Shown here: positions 42,255 through 53,218 of the stretch, piece after piece
How the letters are laid out: every line of letters begins with the position of its first letter
Numbering within the stretch: position 1 is the first letter of the stretch
NCBI GenBank assembly: GCA_030323885.1
Contig: JASIRB010003129.1
Coordinates: 1 to 64,000, forward strand
Reading direction: 5' to 3'
From: Branchipolynoe longqiensis
Lineage: Eukaryota > Annelida > Polychaeta > Phyllodocida > Polynoidae
DNA: 64,000 bases
Notes under the pieces: model-generated
The model's database searches: none
What the model was told of the DNA's origin: nothing
What the model saw: the letters and a program-made list of their open reading frames with translations, nothing else
Made by a program: the position numbers and the translations under genes

Positions 42255-43064
42255 TTAAAGTTGCACATTCCCATAGTTTTGAAATTCGGACAATTTTAAA
42301 GATAAATATATTAGATTAATCATTATAGCCAACCTTACTTTAGTTTGGAGTGAATTTGATTAAAATTAGCTAACTTTGGGGATATTTGAAGCCAAATTAA
42401 TTTAGGCTTGCATGTCGACATCCGGACAGCATAGGCCTCGGCATTAACAGGGATTTTTTTAGGGGTTTCTGTTTGTTTTTGTAAATGGGTTAGTATTCCC
42501 TTCTGTGCAGCAACAAATGCTTATTAAGTGCACCAGTATCTGATGCCCTCGTCTCCGGTTCAAGGATGCTATCATAGCAGAGAAATGTTTTGTTGATTTT
42601 TTTGTTTTTTAACTGGAGCTGTATTTATACTGTCCATAGCATAAAAGCCCGGGTACCCAGGCTTGTTTTCAATGCTGGCCAGTTGTAGCATTGGTGCTAT
42701 TTTACCACACAGTAGCTGTTGATAAGGTATTTGATTGCCTGCATTTCAGTAGCAGATAGATAATTGGTTGGTATGGGCATATTAGCTTTTTTGGATTTTC
42801 TTAGCATATATGTATTTTATTTTGTTCTACTCTTATTACTAAACTAGCCTTCTCCTATTTACATATCATAGGCTTGTACGTAGCTGTGTGGTGTGTTTAA
42901 GATAAATGGAGAGCGGCGATTATGAAATGAAAGCAGTCTATGTCGCATTGCGACCGACAGCATGATGATGATGATGATGATCTAAGTTGGATCCATTGAA
43001 CCAAATCCGGATCAGTATTTTGGTTTATAAAATTTGAAGTTTTCATCGGACTATGCAGCTTTAA
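42255..43064 (+). mobile_element. MITE-1 interrupted by LINE copy 5
   Basis: TTAA ends are present. The left part runs to about 42540 (CACCAGTATC) and the right part resumes at 42980 (TCTAAGTTGGATCC). The central palindrome region is diverged (GGCTTGCATGTCGACATCC). Confidence 0.7.
42541..42979 (+). mobile_element. LINE with (ATG)n tail, copy 5, itself interrupted
   Basis: Starts inside the RT C-terminus (CCCTCGTCTCCGGTTCAAGG) and ends GCAGTCTATGTCGCATTGCG with (GATGAT)n. About 320 bp at 42574-42896 do not belong to the LINE; they share CTTGTTTTCAATGCTGG-type sequence with 50385-50420. Confidence 0.65.
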
Positions 43065-43375
43065 TGTGGCATAATGTTGTCAAACAAAAATTATTTATTC
43101 TAACTTCTATTGTAACTGTCAAACCCTAATGACTAAAGTATGTCTACAATGATAGATAAACCTAATTATAGCACACCTTTCTTGCAACATGATGGTGAAT
43201 GGGGTTAAGTTTATATTTATAGTGTGTCCTTGACACCTCACTTGACCTCCTTATAAATTGGGGCACCACCTCAATGGGTCCAGGTTGTTCAATTTGCACA
43301 ATCCAATGACTTTGTGTTTCTACCATATTTTCTTTACATACATTTATAGGGTTGGTTGTTATTATATGCTTTACT
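43064..43375. other. No gene seen
   Basis: AT-rich sequence between two MITE-1 copies. Confidence 0.4.
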
Positions 43376-43724
43376 TTAAAGTTGCATAGTCCAATGGTTT
43401 TGAATTTCTGTATTTTTTCTGAGATAAATATATTAGATCGATTACTACTTTACATTAGTTCAAAGTTACTTTTATTTTAAATGGTAAAAAACCTATTTAG
43501 ATATAGTAACATTGTGATTGCAGTCTAGGAGCAAATTGTGCCAAAACTCTGACACCATAGACTTCTGCAGTAACAGGTTCTGTTAAATTGACTCAGTATT
43601 GCCTTCTATGCAGAAACAAATGCTTAATAAGTGATTCAGTATCTAAGTTAGATATGTAAAATCAAATCTAGATAATTGGATTGGTTTTGAAAATTTGATA
43701 TTTCATCGGACTATGCAGCTTTAA
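43376..43724 (+). mobile_element. MITE-1, complete
   Basis: A 349-bp copy with both TTAA ends, very similar to 38358-38704 (GACACCATAGACTTCTGCAG, TTGCCTTCTATGCAGAAAC). The left half of the central palindrome is altered (GAGCAAATTGTGCCAAAAC). Confidence 0.85.
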
Positions 43725-43955
43725 TATGAAGTAAATTTTATTTCAAAGAGTTAATTGTGGAGAATATTTAAGAAATGAAAACATGCTACATTAATTTTGG
43801 TGTGCACACTGAATTGTTGGGCATCATAGGCTTCAGCAATGACATGCTCTGTTAAATTGATTTAGTATTCCATTCTATGCAGCAAATAAATGGTGAATCA
43901 GTTCAACTGTATCTAAGTTGGATATGTACTCAATTCTAAATCTTCTAACTCTAGG

Positions 43956-44659
43956 GGGACCAGACGGGATGGCCGAATGAGGTAGAGCGTCTGTCTCCCG
44001 TGTTGGTAGACCATGGGGTCGTGGGTTCGAACCCTGCTCGAGTCAAACAAATGACTTAAAATTGATACTTGTCACTTCCTAGCCTGGCGCTCTGCATTAT
44101 TAGGATAGGGCAGCATTTGAGATGTGGACTTATCGAAGGATGATGAAAATATCATGGACAAAGAAGATCACCAACAAAGAAGTTCTCAGAAAAATTAAAA
44201 ATAAGAAAAGCTTGTTTGTCACTATACAGACAAAGAAACTTATTTATTTTGGCCACATCATTCGTCAGAGTTCAATATACCGTACATTGTTGGAAGGGAA
44301 GGTGAATGGCAGCAGAGGGAGAGGGAGACCAAGAACATCATGGTTTACAAATATTTCACAGTGGACAGGCTTGAATTATTCACAGTCTATCAGAACAGCA
44401 CACCATTGGGACAAGTGGAGAACCATTGCATCCAACCCTCGACTAGAGGACGGAACTATTGATTGATTGATTGAAGGACTGGTTGACTCAGTGTCAGGAT
44501 AATGTGACTGAGTGGGATATCAGGTCATGGTGCTGGCAGCCTGGTCTTCCAGTGGGGCAGCACTATAAAGTCACCATGAGTGCGCACCGTCACAAGTTGG
44601 TACCTGTCTTGATATGACCTTAGATGTTGTTAGGACGTAAAACAACAACAAACAAACAA
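43956..44659 (+). mobile_element. SINE-A1 split by a LINE fragment
   Basis: The head GACGGGATGGCCGAATGAGG with B box GGTTCGAACCC is intact. The body breaks at AGGATAGGGCA and resumes at AGGACTGGTTGACTC. Tail AACAACAACAAACAAACAA. TCTAACTCTAGG at 43944-43955 and 44660-44671 is a 12-bp target duplication. Confidence 0.85.
44116..44474 (+). mobile_element. RTE-like LINE C-terminal fragment in SINE-A
   Basis: About 115 open codons: FEMWTYRRMMKISWTKK, ITNKEVLRKI, YFGHIIRQSSIYRTLLEGKV, GRGRPRTSWFTNI, WDKWRTIASNPRLEDGTID. This is the tail region of many invertebrate non-LTR reverse transcriptases. It ends in (GATT)4, different from the (ATG)n LINE. Joined to SINE-A without an evident target duplication. 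Confidence 0.8.
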
Positions 44660-44944
44660 TCTAACTCTAGGTTTATTCTGCAATGTCTTATTCCTTTGCG
44701 TGCGTAAATCCATCAGTCTTGTGAAAGATTCATGTAGGATCAAATTGACGAACATGGTTTGGTTTTGAAAACATAGAGCTTTAATTAATTTTGGCTCCAG
44801 GAGAAATCATCGAAAGTAAATCATGGATGAACAAAGCGCGTGCGTTACTTTCGTATCTGGTGAATGCAGTCAACGGCCTCGCTCTGGTGACAAGATCACC
44901 GGGTCTAGGTCAAACTGCTCAAATTTCTACTTTGTTTTACATGC

Positions 44945-45253
44945 GAGCTGGCCGAATCAATAGAGCGCCGGCCTTGCGTGCGTGAGATTAGGGGTTCGGA
45001 TCCCAATCGAGTCAAACCAATGACTTTAAAATTGGTACTTGTCGCTTCCTTGCCTGGTGTTTGGGATTGATAGGATAGGGCAAGGACTGGACTGGTTAGC
45101 TCAGTGCCAGGATAATGTGATTGAGTGGGATATCAGGTCACGGTTCTGGTGGCCTGGTTTCCAAGTGGGGCAGCACTATAAAGCCACCATGAGTGTGCAC
45201 TGTTACAAGTTGGTACCCATCCGAATATGGCCTTAGATGTTGCAGGGACGTAA
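44945..45253 (+). mobile_element. SINE-A1, near full length
   Basis: Head GAGCTGGCCGAATCAATAGA, B box GGGTTCGGATCCC, complete body, 3' end GATGTTGCAGGGACGTAACG without the AAC tail. Confidence 0.85.
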
Positions 45254-45500
45254 CGTTCTTTTTCTTCGTTCCCTTTCTTCGTCAAAACAGGTTGGTGATT
45301 TTGTAGTAGCGCTGCCCTCCAGCGGAGAATAATGGCTCCTGACGTAAGGGAAGGCCCCTCCACCCCCCCCCCACCCCCCACCCCCGGTGGTGATTCTGGC
45401 GTAACTCTTTCACTACACCATGTGGTGACACCCAGAACCACCTTAGTATCTCATCAGGCAGAGACGGGGCGGCATAAATGCGGAATTTGATAATCATTCA
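45254..45500. other. No gene; C-rich run
   Basis: CCACCCCCCCCCCACCCCCC at 45360-45385; otherwise unremarkable. Confidence 0.4.
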
Positions 45501-46230
45501 CCTGGGGCCGTATGCAGGAGTCAGTGTTAGCGAGGAAAAACGGTGTTTGGCAGGAATTCTGGTTTAGCGGCGAAAAATGGTATGCACGACTCAGTGTTAG
45601 GCCTAACACCAAACGCTTAACCGGCATTACGTTACCCCTAACAAATATTAGGTTTAGCGAGTTTATTAGGCCCAAATCTATTCAATGCTGTCATATTTAA
45701 CAGAATTACATACGCAATAAGTGAAATTTTATCATTTTAACCCTAAATCCGAAGCATTATTAAGGCTACCGCCGTATTGGCGGCGATATTAATATTTATA
45801 TTTTCGAATCGACGAAGGTAAAGTAAACAAATCGCCGTGGCCGCCGCATCGACGTCGCTTTCCATACTGGCGGCGGCGGTGGTTTGTTTACTTTACGTTC
45901 GTCGATTCGAAAATATAACTATTAATATCTCCGCCAATGCGGCAGTAGCCTTAATAATGCTTCGAATTTAGGGTTAAATTGATAAAATTTCACTTATTGC
46001 GTATGTAATTCTGTTAAATATGATCGCATTCAGTAGATTTGAGCCTAATATATGGCTACAAACGCAGAGGGATTTCCCAAATCTATAAATAAATTCACGT
46101 TTAGCTATAATGAAAGTGTTACGCGCTCCTGCATACGACTTGACACAGTTCGCGACGTCGGCGATAGCTAACCGGTAATAGGCTCAAACACCAAACCACG
46201 CTAACACTGACTCCTGCATACAGGCCCTGG
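45501..46230. mobile_element. F6 element with a 375-bp palindromic core
   Basis: The outer ends are CCTGGGGCCGTATGCAGGAG and, reversed, CCAGGGCCTGTATGCAGGAG, both continuing to TCAGTGTTAGCG. The arms have further inverted words (AACACCAAACG). The core 45669-46045 is a palindrome centred near 45850, shared with 23226-23595 (GGTTTGTTTACTTTACGTTC, TTCGAAAATATAACTATTAA). Confidence 0.8.
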
Positions 46231-46500
46231 TGACCAAATCAGTAAGAGCGCAGGCTTCCCGTACAGAAGGTCGGGATTTGGAATCCTGGCCGAGTCAAAC
46301 CAATGACTTCCAAAGTTGATACATGCCGCTACATAGCCTGGCGCTCGGCCTTACTAGGATTGGACAAGGACAGGTCAGCTCAGTATCAGGATAATGTGAT
46401 TGAGTGGGAAATCAGGTCATGATGCTGGTGGCATGGTTTCCCAGTAGGTCAGCACTATTAAGTCATCATAGTGCACACTGACATTTAAGACCATATTAGA
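46231..46500 (+). mobile_element. SINE-A1, tail missing
   Basis: Starts TGACCAAATCAGTAAGAGCG directly at the F6 end; body to CATCATAGTGCACACTGAC. Confidence 0.75.
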
Positions 46501-46867
46501 AATGGATAACAACTTGTGACAGTGTGCACTCAGGTTCGAATCCCACACTCGGGGCAATATTTCCAATTTGTAGCAACAACAAAAACGCACATTATGAACG
46601 GCATCATTAACCCGAGTGTGGGGTTGGAATCCCTCTCAGCTCTGTCCTTATTATTGACCCAGCACTTTAAGCTCACTTTGAACCCATGAACACATGGTTC
46701 CTAATGACAAAACCATAGCAGGATTCTACATATTGCAGTGGAATTGCGCTAGTCAATTTTAAATGATATGCCTTTCCTTCTTGTGGTTATGTGGCAAGGT
46801 ACAGCGTCCCAATGTGTTTCACTCCTACCATAGAATGGCCAAGGGCCTGAGTAGTGCTATGATTGTT
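46501..46867. other. No gene; 24-bp inverted repeat
   Basis: GGTTCGAATCCCACACTCGGG (46533) faces CCCGAGTGTGGGGTTGGAAT (46612) across 55 nt. GGTTCGAATCCC is a B box, and CAATATTTCCAATTT resembles SINE-C, so this may be an inverted SINE-C relic. Confidence 0.45.
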
Positions 46868-47172
46868 GTTGGGGTTTGCCATCCTAGCAACATCTAAGGT
46901 CATATCAAGGTTGGCACTGACTTGTGCTAGCGTGCACTCATGGCGACTTACTTGGGACTTCATTGGGAGACTGGACCGCTGGCACTACCATGACACACTG
47001 TCCCACTTGGTCACATTGTCTTGGTTCTGAGAAAACCAGTTCTTGTGCTATCCTTTTAATGCTGAGCACCAGGCTAGGTAGTGACAAATATCCATTTTGT
47101 AAGTCATTGGTTTTGACTCGGTCAGAGTTCAAATGTAACACCTCCCACATGGGAAGCCAACCAGCACTCTTA
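46868..47172 (-). mobile_element. SINE-A1, diverged
   Basis: Tail-side GCCATCCTAGCAACATCTAA to head-side AACACCTCCCACATGGGAAG. It has more substitutions than other copies, implying greater age. Confidence 0.75.
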
Positions 47173-47178
47173 CAGTAG

Positions 47179-47812
47179 AGCTGTATTCACACGGGCGAGT
47201 TAAAACGCCCCACGTAAAACCAATTGCCTAGATCGCTTTACATATGCCGTGTGAATGCGACCTGGGGCGTTTTATGCCTGAATCTGTTTAGATGAATCGT
47301 TTTCTGTAAAACGCTTCGCGAGGTGGTCCACAGGAACCGCTCTAGGCTGAATTGTTTTATCTTGTCCGCGTGAACACATATGAAGCAATTTATGATGTCA
47401 CACGCATGCGCAGTCGAGACCTTGGTTTGTTGACTTTCCGGTCGATCAAAAGCGCATATTATATAATTTTGTGTTAGAAACTGCTAGCTGTGCACAGATA
47501 TTTTTTTCATCATTTATTTTGAGGGTTTCACTGCTTAGCAGAAGTTTTGACTTCCAAACCAATACGATTCAGTCCATACATATCTAGGTCGAACCCACAC
47601 TCTCTCGGCCGACGTTGACGAACCCAAACAGGCGCTGGTTAGTCTGGACTTGCTCATGCGCAGATATCCACTTCCGCCTTAAACCTCCCTAAGTACTGCC
47701 TGTGTGAATGCGACACACTTTGAAACTCAGCCCGTGTGAATGCGCGCATAGATCGCTTCATATAAATCGCCTTCTGTAGATCGCCTTAGATTTTGCCCGT
47801 GTGAATACGGCT
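47179..47812. mobile_element. Foldback family F4
   Basis: The ends are AGCTGTATTCACACGGGC and, reversed, AGCCGTATTCACACGGGC. The arms carry AAAACGCCC and GATCGCTTT words. The centre (CACACGCATGCGCAGTCGAG, GTTGACTTTCCGGTCGATC, CATACATATCTAGGTCG) is the inverted equivalent of 21680-21890. Confidence 0.75.
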
Positions 47813-48779
47813 ATAGACTACATCACGGTTCCAGCGGCGCGGTGCATTGTGGGATGCGTCGAGCAAAACAACCCCCCCCCCAGAAGCACATGGCATATGC
47901 TCATTATACAACGGGTGCAGCTATGAAATGTGCTCGTTTCAGCTCATCTCAGCTCTTATTTGAAACATAGAATACCAACTAAAAAATATATATATAATAA
48001 ATTAAAATATTAATCTTTTATCCAGCATTGCATTCACATCGATATAATCAGGACATCTTATGCCATGTGTATTTAGATTTAGACAAATCTAGGCACTCAG
48101 ACTAGTGTTAGAGCCATAGCCAGAGTCAGTTTTACTTATTTTATTCATGTTTTCATTTATATCCTATGGTTAATGACATATGTAGAAATAGAAAATGTGT
48201 AGGGTTAATCAGATATTGGTTATATATTTCTTTGAAACATGTTTTTGTTGACACATTTGACATTTTAATATTTAGAACAAGAATTACTTCTGGCTAATCA
48301 ATGGTGATCTAAACATCAGCCTGTAAAGTGACTGAAATTGCATGTTTCTTAGCTCAAAATGCTTAATTATGGAGAGTTGTGTCTTAATCATATTCATTAT
48401 ATTATTATTATATTGCATCCTTCCGTCCATTTTTGTGCCAAATTGCTATGTATTTCTATATATTTTGAATAATATGCCAGTTTTGCCCTAAGCGTATCGG
48501 CGAACTCAATGGCCGTATGCCGTACTCAATGCATTGTCAATGGCAATATTTATAAAACCACACCACCTAGACAGAAACCGCTTGGAACACATATAGAAAA
48601 CATGTTTAACAAAAAGATTATATTTAATTGATACGGTTAGGGTTCTGGATTTCTATTAATTTTGAATAAAACCTACGTTTTTCACTGCACGTATCGGCAA
48701 ACTCAATGGCCGTATGCCTTTGCTTTGCTCCCAACGCCGTTTGCAGCGCAGGCGCAGTTGGAACCGTGATGTAGTCTAT
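47813..48779. mobile_element. Inverted-repeat element F10
   Basis: The ends are ATAGACTACATCACGGTTCC and a perfect complement at 48760-48779. It starts directly after the F4 end. The left part matches the 31-34-kb repeats (GTGCATTGTGGGATGCG, CAGCTCATCTCAGCTC). The right part is F9-like (AAACCACACCACCTAG, GGTTAGGGTTCTGG). It is therefore composite. Confidence 0.7.
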
Positions 48780-48905
48780 TTGGCCGCTCCTTTTTTGTTG
48801 AGTAACAATAAATGTACACAAACTTAGTATCTCAGAAATGGATGCATTATGCACATGCAATGCTCAGTGTTAACTGTTAAAAATCGGTCCATTCAGTGTT
48901 CTGCA

Positions 48906-49180
48906 CTAAAGTTGCATAGTTCGATGGTTTTGAGTTACGGTTATTTTTCTGAGATTAATATATTAATTTGATTGCTACAATCTACCTGCCGATAGGGCAA
49001 GGACTGGACTCGTTAGCTCAGTGTCAGGATAATGTGAATGAGTGGGATATCAGGTCACGGTTCTGGTGGCCTGGTTTCCCAGTGGGGCAGCACTATAAAG
49101 CCACCATGAAATAACTTTTATTTTAATTGGCTAACCTTTGAGATATTTGAAGAGTAAACATGTAAAAATAGTGTTGACAT
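48906..49180 (+). mobile_element. MITE-1 left half with SINE-A fragment
   Basis: The left arm to CTACAATCTACCTG, a SINE-A1 3' segment (GATAGGGCAAGGACTGGACT to ATAAAGCCACCATG, 48992-49107), then MITE-1 resumes AAATAACTTTTATTTTAATT and stops at 49180. Confidence 0.7.
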
Positions 49181-49704
49181 GGTAAATATAGGTGGCGCTC
49201 TGGTAGCCCCAATCTATAAATGTGGACCTCTAGTACTAAGTCAGTAACATTTATCTCACGAACACAATCTGCATATTGTGGTTTATGTAATGTATAAAGT
49301 ATTTATGCAAATATTATTATGGATCTAATTATCCTGCTATTGTTCCTATTTTGCTGTTCGCTATCTATTAGTATTACACCTTTTTTATATGTACTTTGCT
49401 GTTTGGATTACTGCAGGTTGGTGTGCAGCCTGGAGGGCAGGAGATCTGCTATCAAGCAGCTCCCTCCCTGCTTCTCCTCCTGCCAACCAGGTGGCACCTC
49501 GCCCCTCTACTATCGGCCCATTCCATCTCTAACGGATCAAAAATATTTAAATTATCTTCTTTGTTTACGAATCAGCTCATATTAGTTTGTATTACACCTG
49601 GTGATTCTCAAACTGAACCTTGTTTTATAAATATCAGTGAAGTAATAATTATATTAGACCTGGTAATTTTCAAACTAAACCCTGTTTTATAAATATCATT
49701 GATG
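49181..49704. other. No gene; short duplicated word
   Basis: CTGGTRATTYTCAAACTRAAC followed by TGTTTTATAAATATCA occurs at 49599 and 49660, an imperfect 60-bp tandem duplication. No domain in the local frames. Confidence 0.45.
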
Positions 49705-50104
49705 TAATAGTAACACGGTCCTAATGCATGGAAGAATACAGTCACCACCAACACCCCCACCCCTTCCCACACCCCCACCCCCAGGCCCACCACCACCCAC
49801 AACCCCTCCCCACACACAAACTAATTTGCCACACACCCCTCATTTATATATGGATGAGTGGGGCTCACTTACGTAACAACCATTTCTCACACTTTCTACT
49901 GTGGGAAAATCTCGATGACCTTTCCAAGATGTGATCTTATGCACACATTTCTATCAAGACATCTGCTGGCAGGGCACACACATAAAACTGTTCACCTCTG
50001 GTTACTGGCCATCCATAGGGTATGTCCTGCTGGTTAGGGTTGGTTTGTCGGTGGGTAGAGAAAAGATTTACATAACACATAAGTATTTTCCTTTTATAAA
50101 TGTT

Positions 50105-50322
50105 GATCAGACGGAATGGCCAAATTATCTGAATGCCCTCTTCTTGTGTGGGAGGTCATTGGTTTGAATCCTGGCTGAGTCAAATCATTGACTTAAATAG
50201 TTATATTTGTCACTGCTTAGACTGGCGCTTGGCATTACTAGGATAGGGCAAGGAGCAGTAGAATGAGGAAGACCAACTGTCCACAGTTGTAATTCCCCTG
50301 CTTAATCAACCAATGTAATAAA
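50105..50322 (+). mobile_element. SINE-A2, full length
   Basis: Head CAGACGGAATGGCCAAATTA, B box GGTTTGAATCC, body CTAGGATAGGGCAAGGAGCA, GAATGAGGAAGACCAAC and the end CCCCTGCTTAA with an AATAAATAAAC tail. It shows the undisturbed A2 3' end. Confidence 0.82.
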
Positions 50323-50604
50323 TAAACTTTTTGTTGTTGTGACAAGGTTTTGATTCTGCCCATAACGTATAAGCTCCTGTGAGGGTGCTTGTTTTCAACA
50401 CTGGACAGCTGTGATACTGGATTGGTCTGGTCCCGCACTCAGGAGTGTTTACCTGATCTTTCTCGGGCCAACCTTTGCGGTTTTGGGTGTTAGTAGTTTC
50501 TATATTAGTTTTTTTGATAACTTAGACTACTATGTACATCTACGCATATGACATGTTAAGATAAGTAATTATGATTGTCATGACCTTCTAAGTTCTAGTT
50601 GATA

Positions 50605-50792
50605 CAGTCAAGCCCTGTTATAATGCGCCCCGGTTTAGTGCGAATTCAGATGTAGCGCGATGATTAATTGGACCCAGAATTCTTTCATTCAAAGATAATT
50701 CAGTAAAGTCCACCTCAATTTAACGCGACCCTGATCTATTCACGACCGCATTATTTGTACCTGAATGATCAGATTATAATAGGGTCATACTC
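50605..50792. mobile_element. Pogo/Tigger-like MITE
   Basis: TA outside the left end CAGTCAAGCCCTGTTATAAT; the right end reads ATTATAATAGGGTCATACT then CTA. Short inner inverted words (GCGCGA, TCGCG-like). 188 bp, no transposase. Confidence 0.7.
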
Positions 50793-51149
50793 TAGTATGA
50801 GGTAATTGAAATTTCCAATCAGTTGTATAAGATGACACCCATTGAACCACATACATCATTCCAATTATTACACACCTACCTTATGCATGGCCCCTCACGA
50901 GTAACCAGAGGTGAACAGGTTTATGTATGCGTCCTAGATAGCCAGGAAATGTAAACAGGAGATCATATCTTGAAAAGGAGATCTAGATTTCCCCGGACAG
51001 GACAAAGTGTGAGAATTGATGGTTACATAAGTGAACCCCACTCATCCATACATAAATGAGGGGTGAGTGGCGACTGTGTGTGTGTGGGGTGGGTGGGGGT
51101 GGGGGGCTACATTCTTTTAGGCATTAGGACAGTGTTACCATTACGTGAA

Positions 51150-51495
51150 TGCCTAGATACAAGATTCACCCCTAACCAGAACAGGGGTGAATGACAACTA
51201 TGTCTAAAAATGAGCGAAAACTGTTTTGTGTCAATCAAGCAATCAGAGAAGATGAACTCCTGGTTCCCTCATCCAGTGTTTATCTATATTGTCACAGAGT
51301 TGATGAGATGAGAGAGAATGCAAAAGAACCAAGATGGTGGTCACTAAATAATCTCAATTTGAGTTTTAAAGTATATGTTATTTAATCAATTATTCCTCCA
51401 AAATTAGCGGGTAAATATAAAGAGGTATGTGAAGAATATACTTTTCATCTTAATTTTAAAATTGTGCTCATTTCATTTACCCAGCCGTTCACAAA
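51150..51495 (-). mobile_element. F7-related element, diverged
   Basis: GCCTAGATACAAGATTCACCC resembles the F7 terminus. GCTCATTTCATTTACCCAGC at 51470 and AAAATTAGCGGGTAAATAT correspond to inverted F7 interior words. It abuts the right arm of the inverted repeat. Confidence 0.5.
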
Positions 51496-51548
51496 TTTGG
51501 CTCCGCATCAATCACTGGACCAATATTGTGTTGAACTGTCATTATATA

Positions 51549-51827
51549 TATGGGTCAGGATCACGAAAAGAGGCCAATTGGTGGAAGTTGTCGGCATCGA
51601 GCATGGATTCTGGCATCGATTGGTATAATTATAATTTAGCATTGACAGAGGTGTTGGAAAGTCCTTGAATTTATACTGAATGTAAAGGTCGAGAAAATAC
51701 AACAACCTGATTTGTTTCTAGGATAATTTAATATGAAACAAAGAAATGCACTACACTTTTAAGAATTGCGACGCCGACATCTTCACTTGATCACCGATTG
51801 GCCCGTTTTCGTGAGGCTGACTCATAT
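51549..51827. mobile_element. TA-flanked foldback F3b, single core
   Basis: The ends are TATGGGTCAGGATCACG and, reversed, TATGAGTCAGCCTCACG, both then GGCCAATTGG-like. One core (AGTTGTCGGCATCGAGCAT, CTAGGATAATTTAATATG). The flanks are TATATA. Confidence 0.8.
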
Positions 51828-52309
51828 ATATATTCATATATACAGTCTCTGACTATATTCAGAGACCATGTATGTGGTGGTGTGAGTTTGTTGGTGTTGG
51901 TCTGGCGGTGTGGTGTGGGTGTGATGGTGTGGGAGTGGTGGTATGGGGGTGTTGGGGAGAGAGGAGGGGGGGGGGGGGGGGTCAAGGAACCGCTCCCTGC
52001 CAATGGAAGGTGTAAGCTCATCAGTATGCTAGACGGACTGGGGCGCTCTGTGAGCCATGTAGAACACCAAATATGACTGCATACCAACAACAAAAGAAAG
52101 GCTAGTGCCTCTCAATGATCATAACCATTCTACAAGGCGCCGTGTTAGTTCATACACAGTCTGTACCATAAACATAATGAGAACGCCCACAAAAGGTCGA
52201 CTTGTGGCATATTGGCAAATATTTGATTTAGATTTGATCATATATCCAGTTCAAATACTATTCCACTTATTAAAGAGTATGTGTTGCTATATAGGACAAA
52301 TAAAATCCA
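51828..52309. other. No gene; GTGTGG tract and G-run
   Basis: GT/GGTGTG-rich at 51875-51955 and a G18 run at 51964. No coding evidence. Confidence 0.45.
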
Positions 52310-52722
52310 TTTGAAACTGTATCGTCTGATGAAAACATTAAATTTTCAAAACCAACACAATTATCTATAGATTCGATAGTGCTTATCTAACTTAGATAGT
52401 GCTGCACTTATTAAACGTTTGTCGCCACACAAAAGGGATTACTGAGGCAATTGAATAGAACCTGGTACTGCAGAAGCCTGTGGGGTCAGAGTTTTGGCAT
52501 GCATACCAAGATTAATTTTGCATGGTTGTACTTCAAATATCTCACGAGTTAGACATTTAAAATAAAAATTACTTCTTAGCCATTTAAAATAAAAATTACT
52601 TCTTAATAATAAATACAAAATTTCTTCAAGTTAGAGTAATGTAGATTATAACAATCAACATAATATATTTATCTTAGAAAAATGACAGAATCTGAAATCC
52701 ATCGGATTATGCAACTTAGTAG
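52310..52722 (-). mobile_element. MITE-1 with a local duplication
   Basis: Inverted-orientation copy (GATGAAAACATTAAATTTTC to CATCGGATTATGCAACTT). GCCATTTAAAATAAAAATTACTTC-type sequence occurs twice, about 30 bp apart. Confidence 0.75.
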
Positions 52723-52734
52723 AACACCTTACTC

Positions 52735-53089
52735 TTAAAGTTGCATAGTCCGATGGTTTTGGGTTTAGGTCATTTTTCTGAGATAAATATATTAGGTTGG
52801 TCGTTATAATCTAACTTACTTCAGTTTGAAGTAACTTTTATCTTAGATGGCTAACTTTGCAGTTATTTGAAGCGGGACCATGCAAAATTAATTTTGGCAA
52901 GCATGCCAAAACTCTGACACCATAGGCTTCTGCAGTAATCTGTTCTATTCATTTGTCTCGGCATTCACTTCTGTGTGATGACAAATACTTAATGAGTGCA
53001 CTAGTATCTAAGTTACATATATAGGATCAAATCTAGGTAATTGTTTTGGTTTTGAAAATTTGATCTTTCATCGGACTATGCCGATTTAA
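52735..53089 (+). mobile_element. MITE-1, complete
   Basis: A 355-bp copy with TTAA ends, central palindrome TTTTGGCAAGCATGCCAAAA and CATCGGACTATGCCGATTTAA-type right end. Confidence 0.85.
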
Positions 53090-53218
53090 GCCTATGAAGT
53101 GGATTATCATGATTACTCTAATATATTATATATTGTTTTTAAACAATCTTCAAAAGTACCAGGTTCATGGAGCTTTAATCTGCGAGTGTTTTATTAGTCA
53201 AGATTCTCATTTGCATTC

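Larger units (their letters stand above)
43726..44790 (+). mobile_element. MITE-1 piece split by a SINE-A
   Basis: The left part 43726-43943 (AAGTAAATTTTATTTCAAAG, GTGTGCACACTGAATTG) and the right part 44672-44790 (GTAGGATCAAATTGACG, ending GAGCTTTAATT) flank the SINE. Confidence 0.6.
49705..51185. repeat. Inverted repeat pair, about 300-bp arms
   Basis: The left arm 49705-50040 and right arm 50870-51145 are inverted copies: GGTCCTAATGCATGGAAGAA with AGCC/CCACCCCCAC tracts, CCCTCATTTATATATGGATG, GAGTGGGGCTCACTTACGTA, ACCTCTGGTTACT. The 830-bp loop holds a SINE-A2 and a pogo-like MITE, both later arrivals. It may be a large foldback element or an inverted duplication. Confidence 0.7.

Noticed and set aside
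44122..44466. Host gene with GRGRPR motif
   Set aside because: It matches the C-terminal tail of non-LTR reverse transcriptases and ends in a (GATT)n retroposon tail.
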